From Xiphydria camelus (taxonomy: Eukaryota; Arthropoda; Insecta; Hymenoptera; Xiphydriidae): a DNA stretch of 64,000 bases. Both the position numbers and the translations under genes were made by a program. Positions within the stretch are counted from its first letter, which is position 1. Each line of letters starts with the position of its first letter. Below the pieces are notes generated by a model that had not been told where the DNA came from, did not search any database, and saw nothing but the letters and a program-made list of their open reading frames with translations. The stretch spans positions 28,558,750 to 28,622,749 of the forward strand of contig OY783193.1 of the NCBI GenBank assembly GCA_963678675.1, in the 5' to 3' direction. Positions 54,895-64,000 of the stretch are shown here, one piece after another.

Positions 54895-55905
54895 TTACCT
54901 GGCTTTGTATCGTGCTGCACGATCGCTTATTGCTGGTTTCAGTTTGTAGACCCAGCGATTCGGAAGGATTTCTGCATCCGCCGGAGGCTTCACCAAAGTC
55001 CATGTTTCGTTTTTAACTAATGAATCCATTTCCTCGGACATTGCATCCATCCAAGCGTCTCGCTCGACACTTTTTATGGCTTCTTCGAAAGAGTTCGGGT
55101 CCGGGCCTGCTGCTAGGAGCGATTCTTCATCCTCGAGCTGATAGCCCTCGAGTCGTTTCGGTTTCCTCAAACTCTCCCTGGGTCGGAGTCGGCTTGTTTC
55201 CGGAGGTTGCACGATGACGTCTTCGTCGAGATTGTTCTGATTAGGTACTGGAGGTTGAGCGTTCCTACGATCCTCTTGAAGTTCCTCTTGATGTTCCTGT
55301 ATCTCTTGAGAATCCTCTTCATCGCTGCTCTCCTTTTCCGATTCAGTCCGATCCTCTAAACTATCCTCTTCTACGCTGTCGGTGACTGTATTTTCTTGTG
55401 GGTTTTCTTCTCTTTCCTCCGGCAAGAAAATAACGTCCCGATAGGTATCGATTTTTGCTTCTCGCGGAAACCAGTAGCCCTTTGTGCAGTCATCGTATCC
55501 AACGAAGACACCCTTTTTGGTTTTTGGGCTCCATTTTGTCCTTTTTTGCTTTGGGATGTGAGTATAAACTTCCGTGCCGAAAACTCTGAAATGAAGATTC
55601 CTCGGTTTCTCACCAAACCATAACTCGTACGGCGTCTTTCCTTTTACGCTGCTTGTGCCAGTCCTGTTGAGTACGTAGCAAGCCGTATGAACTGCCTCGG
55701 CCCACAGTTCGAGCTTCATCTTCTTTGCATGCAGCATACTCCGTGCTGCTTCAACGACTGTTCGGTTCTCACGTTCAATGGCTCCATTTTGTTCCGGTGT
55801 GTAAGGAGTACTTGTCTCGTGCTTTATTCCGTTCCTGGTCGTAAGGCTTCGCATTTCCTCGTTGACGAATTCCAGCCCATTATCCGTCCTTAGAGAGAGC
55901 TTTAA
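54895..55905 (-). pseudogene. copia integrase C-terminal half and start of RT
   Basis: RTDNGLEFVNEEM and ENGAIERENRT-type motifs (NGAIEREN) give the integrase second Asp and the Glu. They are followed by WAEAVHTACYVLNR, the FGTEVYTHIPKQKR segment, an acidic linker, and the RT lead-in (NETWTLV, NRWVYKLK). The frame is open from about 55,905 to 54,895. Confidence 0.85.
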
Positions 55906-56453
55906 TTTTTCTTCCCAGCTGATTCTCCGATGCCCTCAGAAAATCTTGGAAGTATCCTTTAACCTCAAACTTTTGGCTTAGAAAGAACACGAATTTGTAG
56001 TGCGAAAAGTCATCCTTTAGGAGGAAAAAATATCTAGATTTTCCAAACGAAAGATGCTCCATGGGTACACAAGTCTGCATGGATCAGGTCCCCAGGCTTC
56101 TTCGATGAAGTCTGGCTTTTCGGGAACGGCATCCGGGTCATCTTTCCTAGCGAGCACCCATCGCAGTGCCATTTTTTCACTGGCTTGGTTTCGATGTTCC
56201 AACTCCTCAGGATTTCCGAAACATGGTGGGTATTTTGATGAGCGAGGCGCTCGTGCCAAATTTTCAGCGAATTCTCACTCTGGCTGACGTGGGCCTCCAC
56301 CGATTCGGAGTTTCCTCTGCGATCCTGATTGTAGAATTTGAAGCGCATCTTGTAGAGATCTCCACACCTATCTCCCACTGCAACGATCTTCCCCTTTTTT
56401 AGTAATTTACATTTCAAGTTGTCGGATGAGAGCTCGAGTCCTTTGTCGAGAGC
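55880..56453 (-). pseudogene. copia integrase N-terminal part (GAG-pre-integrase, HHCC)
   Basis: WHERLAHQNTHHVSEI and HCDGCSLGKMTRMPF form the HHCC zinc-binding module, then HADLC carries the first catalytic Asp (56,417-56,034). The frame shifts at about 56,060 to a segment with YFFLLKDDFSHYKFVFFL (to 55,880) and shifts again into the next piece. Confidence 0.82.
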
Positions 56454-56800
56454 TCATGACATGGAAAATAAATTGTACTTTAGTTTGGGCACATACAGTA
56501 CAGGAACGAGGTGATTTCGATCCCATTTAGAGTCGTTCGAAGAGAGAATGTCAATTTCTCCCACTCCTTCTCCCTGGATGATTTCGCCGTTGCCAACTTT
56601 CACCAATACTGGAGAGGCTAATTTTCGGTACTTGACGAAAGCGCTGTACACTGGAGACATGTGCTGACTGGCGCCAGAATCGAGATACCAATCCTCCGGA
56701 GCCTTTTCGGAGCTCAGCGCCCGTGCTGAAATAATCCCGCCGACAAAAGCACTTCCTCTTGATTCGAAAAAAACCATTAGACCTCGCTTGGCCCTTCGAG
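56454..56800 (-). pseudogene. copia protease
   Basis: WYLDSGASQHMSP is the copia aspartic protease active site. LVKVGNGEIIQGEGVGEI and LYVPKLKYNLFSMS are the conserved downstream parts. It ends in a TGA/TAG just after MS, and the frame differs from gag, so a shift occurs at about 56,770-56,800. Confidence 0.85.
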
Positions 56801-57534
56801 CGACAGTCTCTTTTCCAGTGTCCTACTTTCCCGCACTTGAAACACTTTCCAGATTTTTGATCCTTCTTGGCCTTCGCACCAAGGTTCTTCTCTGCTTTCA
56901 TCGAGAAAGCGCTGCTGAGCTTACCCTCATCCGAGTCCATTCGAAGTTCTTCGAGAGTAAGCCTGGAAACTAGATTTGGGAGAGTGCGCAGATCCAAAGG
57001 CGTCGACTCCCACGCTGTGGCAAAATACTTATAGGAAGCCGGAAGAGTCATCAAAATTTTAGTCATCGTCATACTATCTGACACTGGCTCTCCAAGCACA
57101 CTCAGTCTACAGGCGAGATCTTTTATTTTTGCGATATGCAAAGAAATATCATCCTCAGCGTCCTTGGTCATCGAATACCATTTTTGTTGTAAAATATGCT
57201 TGGATGTCTCGTTTTTGCTTTCGTAGATCTCGTGCAGTATATCCCACATTTCTTTTGCGGATTGACAGTTCATTATGTGAATTAGAGGTTGTTGACTCAC
57301 CGTAGTCACAATCCTCTTTTGTGCCAAGCTATCAAGCTTCTTCCACTCCTTGAGTACTTTTTGCTGCTCCCCGGTTGCTACCGCTCCTTGGTTTTCAAAT
57401 GTCGGTTTTCTCGACTCGCCGGTCATGACCTCCATGGCTCCATGGGCGTTGACGAGGACTCTCACCTGGAATTTCCACGTTCCCCAGTTCTCGAGCCCAT
57501 CCAATTTCTTGATCCTCAAAATCTCGTTGTCCAT
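56551..57534 (-). pseudogene. copia gag with zinc knuckle
   Basis: ATG at 57,534 (MDNEILRIKKLDGLENWGTW). It contains IMNCQSAKEMWDILHEIYES, LHIAKIKDLACRL and SRLTLEELRM, all typical of insect copia gag, and a CCHC knuckle CFKCGKVGHWKRDC. The last ~70 codons read out of frame over the protease, so the real gag coding ends near 56,780. Confidence 0.85.
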
Positions 57535-57660
57535 CTCGATCCTTATTGCACTATTGCACGTGGCGGGCTAGATCGACACTTTACTTCGCGAATTTGTTTC
57601 CCGAAGAAAAAGAAAACGAAAGAACGCGTTAAAACTCAAAAATATAACTTCACTCGTATA

Positions 57661-57675
57661 TCTGGGCCCATAACC
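57661..57675 (-). promoter_or_regulatory. copia primer-binding site (half-tRNA-iMet)
   Basis: The plus strand reads CTGGGCCCATAACC directly next to the 5' LTR, which equals the anticodon-arm sequence of initiator tRNA-Met (anticodon CAT). The RNA strand would therefore pair with an internal part of tRNA-iMet, as in Drosophila copia, which is primed by a cleaved half-tRNA. Confidence 0.85.
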
Positions 57676-57902
57676 TGTTGTAATTTGGTTATTCAAATAA
57701 CGATTGCAGTGGTTAAATGATACAACAACGGATTTATTACAAGAGTAGAAAAGTATGGTGACCGCATGGCAGCGCGAGCTCGGGCAAACAGAAGGAAGTC
57801 TGCGAGTACAAAATGCTTATATAGAGACGCACACTCAACCGCTAGAGACGCACTCTGCTGCATGTCCACCCAACTAACGAGGCTTAAGGCCTATTTACAA
57901 CA
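57676..57902 (-). repeat. copia 5' LTR
   Basis: 227 bp, TGTTGTAATT..TTTACAACA on the plus strand. It is the promoter-bearing LTR for minus-strand transcription. Confidence 0.92.
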
Positions 57903-57907
57903 ATTTC

Positions 57908-59536
57908 CTCTTTCGTATTATACTACCAATTTATATACCGACCTGTCAAATGCAATGAATGCAACTGGTTCTTGTTGGAACAACAAGTGGATGATCCCTC
58001 GTTGGAAAGAAACCTCCTCGGGTTCGCAAACGATCTGTAACAAATTGTAAATTACACAATTATATGCAGCATTTCACTTTTAAAATATACCGAACTTAGC
58101 GTAAAAATTAAGAACCAATTTATATACCGACCTGTCAAATGCAATGAATGCAACTAAGCAACTGGTTCTTGTTGGAACAACAAGTAGATGATCCCTCGTT
58201 CGAAAGAAACCTCCTCGGGTTTGCATACGATCTGTAATAAATTGTAAATTACGTAATCATATGCAGCATTTCACTATTTAAAATATACCAAACTTACTCG
58301 AGCGTAGAAATTGAAAAACTATATCTGAGTTAATCAATTCTATTCTAATAATGACAGAATTATTAAAAATGATATATTTCCTCTCTCGTATTATACTACG
58401 TTATTCAGCACTTATCTGCCTAATCGGTATCAGTAATTCCTCATTGACCGTCGTTACACCGGAGACGAAGAAGAGATGAAATAGAAGTGCGGTACGTGTA
58501 CACTTCAGGTTTGACAGGTCGGTGTGTAAATTGGAACTTGTAATAGTACGAAAGAGGAAATATATCGATAGAGAAAAATAGTGATAAAGTAATTACTTGA
58601 TTATTGTGATCCAATTCCATTTCATCTCCTATTCTGCCACGGCTTGTATTGATGATTGATTTTCTTCGATTTTTCCCGTGCTCGCATGATCCTGAAAACA
58701 AAAAATAGAACGAACACAAAGATATTGTCCTTCCATCGTGTGAAAGTGAGGAGAAAGCTGTCAAATGGCAATTAAACTTATCTGATGGCAATTCTTCTGA
58801 GACCGTCTCCTTTCCTGCTCCTTTCTTGATGCACAGGCATTGGAGAGAAGAATACCACTGCATCCGTTCACTATCTCGATATTCGAAAAAAATACAAACG
58901 ATTATTAAACTATACGGAGCGTCTGTCACATTCACCACTATTGAGATTCACTACTCCGATTACACTAAATTTTTACTTTTTATTAACAAGCGCGTCCGAG
59001 GATCGAAAAAATGCGAGGGAAATCGTTTCGCGAATGGAAATGTTTTATTAATTTTGAAAAATAACTAAACATTCAAGGAATATATTCTCTCACACACTCT
59101 CACATACATTTTTGATGGCGTATGCGTGTAGCCGCATCTGTGTACACATTTCCGACCATGGCCGAATATCGCCGAAGACAGGCGGAATTTTTGTGAGATT
59201 TTGACATATATATATCGCCCGAAAAATCGGATTCTCGACTTTTGAGGCGCGAGGGGCGTGGCTTCGCGTTGCTAAGGAAAAATCTCTGTTAATATGTAAC
59301 TTACAACATTTACTCTGGTCTCTATCGATAGATAATAGTCGATTTATATGGCGTAACTAAGCATAGTTTTGGTTATAACCGTATATTTATTGAGAAAATT
59401 CGATGTTAAAATTGAGGGGTGAAGGGGGCAGACATTTTTCCTGTAAAGATACACGGGTGCTCGCGGCGACAGCGCTGGCGGCGTCGTTCTGACGACTTGA
59501 ATGAACATGCCGCGAGACACTACCATGTCTCTTGAT
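57908..59536. repeat. Repeat 'K', direct duplicate of 13.67-15.29 kb
   Basis: Same order of landmarks as 13,672-15,291, ending 'gtctcttgat' where a TIR element follows. The minus-strand ORF 58,441-58,938 spans the conserved SRGRIGDEMELDHNNQV stretch but no known domain. Confidence 0.75.
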
Positions 59537-61053
59537 ATCTCCAGTGGCCACATAAATATTTTGACAGTTCAATTTGACAGTTGCCATTAATTTAGGTATT
59601 AATATTGTTATTAATTAATTAAATATTATTATTGATTAATTGATAAAAATAAATATATCGATTAATCTATTTTTCATTCCCAAAATAATAATAATAATAA
59701 TAAAACAAACATTTTAATACTTAGTTAACATATATTTTCTTGTCGTAACGAAATATTAATTTTGCCGTATTTAAAATTACATTTATTAACTGTTAATCTC
59801 TCGGTGAACGTGGAGCAAATTGCAACACGCGCATAGATTATTGTTTTCTTTTACAACTCCGTCAACTATTTAAATAACTTTAATAAATTCCACAGTTTTA
59901 TTCCCAATACGTTAAACTATTATATATTGTACAACTCTCCAAAACTAATCTCCATTTTTATTAAAATAGAAAACAAATTAAACACACCGAGAAAACAATT
60001 TATTTATAGTTAATAAATGTTGATTTGAATATGGCGAAATAAACATTTTTTTGGACCAAGTAAAGATTCGTTAACTATTACGATATTTACATGGTACAAT
60101 TAGATCCTTCGAGGCAACTATTCGAATGAAAGAAACATTTTAATAATCATATATTTTTTTGTCTCAACAAAATATTTATTTTGCCGTATTTGAAATTCGA
60201 TTATTAACTGTTAATAAACTGTTTTCTCGGTGCATAAAATTTGTGTCCATTTACTGCAGTCCCCCCTTTCTTCGACTAAGGATCTGCACAATTTTTAAGT
60301 TAATACGCTCTTTATTCAAGAGATATTTTTTTAACGCTAGCAATTATTTCCTCGGCGTATTTTTTTCTAATTTATTGAGTCGACGTCTTCCAAAAATCGA
60401 CTTAAACAGTAGAAAACTAAAAATACATTAACCAGAGAAACTCATCGTCCCTAACTATCAACTCCAACCGCCCCTACGGACGCGTAACCACGTGCAGCAG
60501 TCCCGCACTGATCGCACGAGATGGCGTACGATTCTTCTCGCAAAGAAATCTGCAAAGATACAAAAACACAAAACGTGTGGCCGCCACGCGCGGAAGAAGT
60601 GAAACTTCGATACCAGTTTCTCTGAATTTGATTCCGATGGTATTAGTTTCAATTGGCTCTATACAAGTCTTTTACAATGCTTCTTCGTAGAGCTAATTGA
60701 AACTAATTTCTACTCTCCATTGAGTAGAAGCTAAGGCATCCAAAATACGTTCTCGCTCTATGTTATTTTGCTTCTACTTTGAAGCTAAGAATCGGAGAAA
60801 TTTCCGCATTTTCCACTTTTAACTTCAAAGTAGAGGCAAAATTTGAACCTCTCTCGTTTGAATGCCATAACCCTTACCAGCCAATCCCTGCATATTATTA
60901 TTATTATTTGAAGAATGAAAATTAGATTAATCGATATATTTATTTCCATCAATTAATCAATAATAATATTTAATTAATTAATGACAATATTAATTAATTA
61001 ATAACAACTGTCAAATTGAACTGTCAAAATATTTATGTAGCCACTGGAGATAT
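59537..61053. mobile_element. 1.5-kb element with ~160-bp TIRs, unclassified
   Basis: The ends are ATCTCCAGTGGCCACATAAA and its complement (59,537-59,705 and 60,893-61,053). The interior is very AT-rich, with 'ttttgccgtatt..attaactgttaa' blocks repeated at about 59,760 and 60,180, plus a GC-rich piece (60,450-60,640) and a minisatellite module (60,700-60,860). No transposase was found; the ORFs are short. Confidence 0.6.
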
Positions 61054-61138
61054 TCATAGTAACGATAGTGAGAAATTCTTAATAGCCTGTAATACTCGTA
61101 ATACTTTCGCGTTATTCCTACCTATAATTTTTCATCGT

Positions 61139-61236
61139 GAGCGGTCCACCTATCCAACTACTGTCCGCACTTTTTGCTGCTTAACTTCGTTGATCGGTCG
61201 ATGTCCTCGAGTCCTCATCTGCTGCACGCTCCTGTG
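61139..61236 (-). repeat. 5S rRNA-like SINE head, copy 3
   Basis: On the minus strand GACCGATCAACGAAGTTAAG and CAGTAGTTGGATAGGTGG match the 5S internal promoter order. This copy lies inverted relative to copy 2 and keeps the same neighbours on both sides. Confidence 0.6.
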
Positions 61237-62035
61237 ATATTACTACTATTGGTGTTCATATGAAGTTTGAGATGTACAAATGTATGTTGCTTTTCCAGTC
61301 AATAAGAAAGCTTAAATAAATAAGATTTTATAATTGTATTATTCTTTTCTCAACATTTTTCTAAATTTATGATTATATCTTTTGATAAATATTCTTGCAT
61401 AGACGCAAATTGATATTAATAAATAAATAATTATATGAATGTTTATTCATCCTACATTAATTGATTGTCTTTGATTTACTATAATAATTTGTGCTTCTTA
61501 ATAAACAATATAGTTTATAACTTGCTCAACATACTCTGTAGACTCGAAATCAAATAATTTATTGATTTAATAATTGAACAAATTACAATTTTCGTCCATT
61601 TATTCACAAATAAATTTTCAAGTCCCTATATATAGTCCCTGCATATATGCAGGAGACCAACATTTTTCAGTTCCGTTCGTCATGTTGAAAATATTCTAAG
61701 TCCGCAACTCTGACACAGTAAAGGGGCTCCGGCTATCAAAATAGAAGCAAAATTTTAATTCGCAACGAGGCCCTATTTTGAGTGCCATAGCTTCTACCCA
61801 CTGAAGGTGCTGTGGCCATCAAATTTGGGGTAAAATATCGACTCACGAGGCGACCCTATTTTCAATGCCATAGCTTCTACCCAGTGGAGGTGCTGTGGCC
61901 ATCAAAGTAGGGGTAGATTTTACAGATAGGTTCAAAAAGCATTAAAATAGGAGCTCGACGATCATATAGCATTAAAATAGGTTTGAAAAATCGCTCTGGC
62001 CATCAAAATAGGGGCAAAATTTCAACTCGGGTGTT
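61237..62035. repeat. AT-rich body and minisatellite, inverted match to 41.85-42.59 kb
   Basis: The body contains 'ttgcttttccagtcaataag'. Modules of about 100 bp at 61,745-62,035 repeat 'gccatagcttctacccagtg' and 'gctgtggccatcaaa'. No gene was found. Confidence 0.75.
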
Positions 62036-62437
62036 CAATTAACACAACAAAATTAGTTGATTTTACATACAGAAATACGTGGACCGATTCCAACCCAAAA
62101 TTTCCAACTGTGTAGGATTCAGCGATACATTCAGCTGTAGGTAATAAATATTGCTGCAGTAATAGGCAATCGACCTATCGCTGCAGCAGCTAAAGGAATG
62201 GCTGTCGCGGCGATATTTCTCGTTGCACACGTGCAATATTTACCGCGGTGTGCATAATTGCATTACTTGTGGAGAGAGTAACCATCTACATTATATCTAT
62301 ATTTAGTAAACCAGTGCATACACTTACGGAGTAGCCGAGACTTAAATCGTTTTACCAAAGAAATCCATTAGCCGTCTCGCCGATAAACCGCCGTCAACGA
62401 AGCGCACAATAATGGGGAAAACCCATTTCTGTTTCAG
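62036..62437 (+). other. Intron sequence upstream of the Slo2 exon
   Basis: Single-copy DNA ending in a good polypyrimidine tract and acceptor (cccatttctgtttcag, AG at 62,436-62,437). No repeat partner was seen. I infer host intron. Confidence 0.55.
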
Positions 62438-62517
62438 GGTTCGCGTGGAGTATTACGTGAACGAGAATACTTTCAAAGAACGCCTTCAGCTGTACTTCAT
62501 CAAGAATCAGCGCTCAA
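62438..62517 (+). CDS. SLO2: Internal exon of a Slo2/KCNT-type potassium channel
   Basis: An 80-bp exon lies between a ttctgtttcag acceptor and a GTAAGT donor (62,518-62,523). It reads [20 protein letters not shown] then IKNQRSS in the phase set by the first G. This matches the highly conserved cytosolic N-terminal segment just before transmembrane helix S1 of sodium-activated K+ channels (KCNT1/Slack, insect Slo2), where vertebrates read [20 protein letters not shown]. The channel would act in the plasma membrane of excitable cells. Only this exon of the gene is recognisable in the window; upstream exons lie either hidden among the repeats or beyond the left edge. The start ATG at 62,412 in the same frame is intronic. 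Confidence 0.85.
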
Positions 62518-63240
62518 GTAAGTTGACTGCCGTGTCCCTCGCGGTGAGAGTACCCGCCGCGCGAGACGAGCTTTTCAGTTTTTCAAGTCCATAACATCCC
62601 TTCGTCCGCGGTAACAAGGTTTAGTCGGGTGCATTTAGCGTCGAGTGCGCATTGGAACGCGTGACGAGACGAACGTGGACACGGCTGGGGGATTTCTTTT
62701 TATTTTCTCCTTGACGTATAATCGGGAAAACGACGGGCGATTCTCTCGGTCAATCGTAGCGCGGTCCATTTATTTTCGCGAAGTAAGGATGTCGCGGAAA
62801 GTTTCGTCGAAGCCTGGATTATTATACTGGCTCTTCGACTTGATCCGAAGTAATGTGTACAGGTTATCTGTCTTTCCAGAGCGGTATTGGATATGGCGAG
62901 CTTTTAATGGAATTACGTCGAGTTCGCAGCGGCTCGAATTTGTCAGTCGATGTAACTCCGCGGCCGACGGTCGATCATCGCGTGCACTTATATTACAGCT
63001 CGCCGTTATGTGACTCGCTACGCGTTATTCTTTCACGAGCGATTTTTAATTCTCCTTGTTTCGTAAAAGTGGGATAGATACCCCCTAAAGAAAACAAATT
63101 ATAAAGCAATATTCGGTGTTCTTAGAACAACGCATATATATAACGGAGTGATATCTATTTTTCAAGGCGTTGATTTTTCCTCTCCGCGCGGGGGAAACAA
63201 AATAGGGTAAAATTTGAAATGGATGCCCTACTTAAGGAGT
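62518..63240 (+). other. Downstream intron of the Slo2 gene
   Basis: Starts with the GTAAGT donor. Single-copy, GC-rich to about 63,060, then AT-rich. The ORF 62,645-63,013 has no motif and is probably chance. The next expected exon (the S1 helix) is not seen before 64,000. Confidence 0.5.
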
Positions 63241-63790
63241 GAAAATGTTATGGGTCATTTTATGCCAAATCTATCACCTTTTAAGTAAATTTTCAATTTC
63301 CTTCAAATTTGGATATGTCGTTGTCAATTGCATTGCAAATACGTACGGCAAACGATTTTTGAAAATTTTGAAAAATGTAAAAGTTATAACACTTGGAAGT
63401 TTTAAGACCGATTTATTTTTAAAAATCGTAGCACTAAAAGTAAAAATTGCAGCGCTTTATAAAATTTGGTACACTAATGCGGATACACTGTAGCTTTATA
63501 CGAAAAATAAGAAACGTGAGGAAAATTAATAATTCATAGCGGAACTTGTCCGAATATGGACCCCCATTTTATTTTTTCGTAATAAATTGGTTATTATTAT
63601 TTTTAGATAATGTTTAAAGGTTAGAAACGTCTACGTGTAGTATAAGGACTTGGCAATAAAGCTCCAAACGTGTTTATCTAAAAATATGAAATATATATAC
63701 GTGACAACAACATTTTTAAAGTGATACAACTTTCTTCAGTTGGGTCAGAAGGTACCAAATATGGGCCCCTTTAAAAAACTAAAGCTAAAC
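63241..63790. other. AT-rich intron sequence
   Basis: No gene or clear repeat was recognised. Confidence 0.4.
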
Positions 63791-63997
63791 TCTTTCTAGA
63801 ACAAGAACGTATACGTAAACATAAAGTGAAAAATTATAGAAATATTGCAAAGTAATGACAAAAATCGTACACAGGCGTTCTTCTCTGTCCCGGAACATTG
63901 TCCATAAAACTTTCTAGAACAAGAACGTATACGTAAACATATTTTAAAGTGAAAAATGATAGAAATATTGCAAAGTAGTGACAAAAATCGTACACAT
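63791..63997. repeat. Tandem direct repeat, ~118-bp period
   Basis: 'ctttctagaacaagaacgta' starts at about 63,791 and again at about 63,909, each followed by 'gtgaaaaat.atagaaatattgcaaagta'. There are two copies, the second reaching the window edge. Confidence 0.85.
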
Positions 63998-64000
63998 AGG

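Larger units (their letters stand above)
53301..57902 (-). mobile_element. Complete Ty1/copia retrotransposon
   Basis: 4,602 bp with LTRs at 53,301-53,529 (229 bp) and 57,676-57,902 (227 bp), TGTTG..CAACA ends, and a 5-bp target duplication ATTTC (53,296-53,300 and 57,903-57,907). By eye the LTRs differ at four bases and one 2-bp indel, so insertion was fairly recent. A polypurine-type tract lies just inside the left LTR (CCAAAGTGGGAG on the minus strand) and the primer-binding site just inside the right one. Coding is on the minus strand. Confidence 0.93.

Noticed and set aside
55371..56259. Alternate-frame ORFs within copia (for example 55,371-55,616 and 56,017-56,259)
   Set aside because: Shadow frames of the integrase region; the family motifs are in other frames.
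57661..57675. tRNA-iMet match considered as a tRNA gene
   Set aside because: Only the anticodon-arm portion is present, exactly beside the LTR; it is the retrotransposon primer-binding site.
62645..63013. 122-codon ORF downstream of the Slo2 exon
   Set aside because: It does not match the expected S1 exon and has no motif; it is intronic chance ORF.

Overview
The window looks like insect nuclear DNA, most likely from a hymenopteran and probably an ant. It is AT-rich and dense in transposons, with spliceosomal intron signals and no bacterial gene organisation. The only host coding exon I can name lies near the right end (62,438-62,517, + strand). It encodes the conserved N-terminal block of a Slo2/KCNT-type sodium-activated potassium channel between canonical splice sites. 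The simplest reading is that most of the window is intron or gene flank that has filled with mobile elements; only a few short GC-richer islands (about 5.2-5.37, 6.2-6.5, 39.85-40.55 and 62.05-63.1 kb) look non-repetitive.

Layout. 0-1.5 kb: decayed Ty3/gypsy gag-protease. 1.5-11.5 kb: palindromic (foldback) elements, a (CT)110 tract, a Helitron-like element with a 129-bp tandem repeat, and pieces of an IS630/Tc1/mariner-type transposase. 12.1-15.3 kb: inverted pair of the same transposase family plus a companion repeat, duplicated in direct orientation at 51.75-59.54 kb. 15.4-19.5 kb: an acidic inverted exon pair, a piggyBac-type MITE, and a Mutator-like transposase gene with one frameshift. 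19.5-39.85 kb: a very large nested inverted-repeat structure holding a full-length piggyBac element, a 1.95-kb foldback with an intron-bearing captured or ancestral gene segment, and a 3.76-kb pogo/DDE_1-type transposon with a second, divergently transcribed small gene. 40.7-44.2 kb: MITE, minisatellite modules, a 5S rRNA-like SINE and a foldback element. 44.28-49.30 kb: a full-length but mutated non-LTR retrotransposon with a 12-bp target duplication. 53.30-57.90 kb: a complete Ty1/copia element with 229/227-bp LTRs, a 5-bp target duplication and a half-tRNA-iMet primer-binding site. 59.5-62.0 kb: a TIR element, another 5S-like SINE and minisatellite. 62.4 kb: the Slo2 exon.

Relationships. 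Most elements are nested in one another, and several insertions can be dated relatively because an uninterrupted paralogous site is present elsewhere in the window: copia versus 13.67 kb, the pogo-like element versus 21.61 kb, a 117-bp MITE versus 3.74 kb, and a 470-bp MITE versus 26.6 kb. Every recognisable transposase or polymerase gene carries at least one frameshift or nonsense codon, except the 74-codon accessory ORF of the pogo-like element, which is open and has a textbook TATA/Inr core promoter. All assignments are from reading the sequence; no database search was run.
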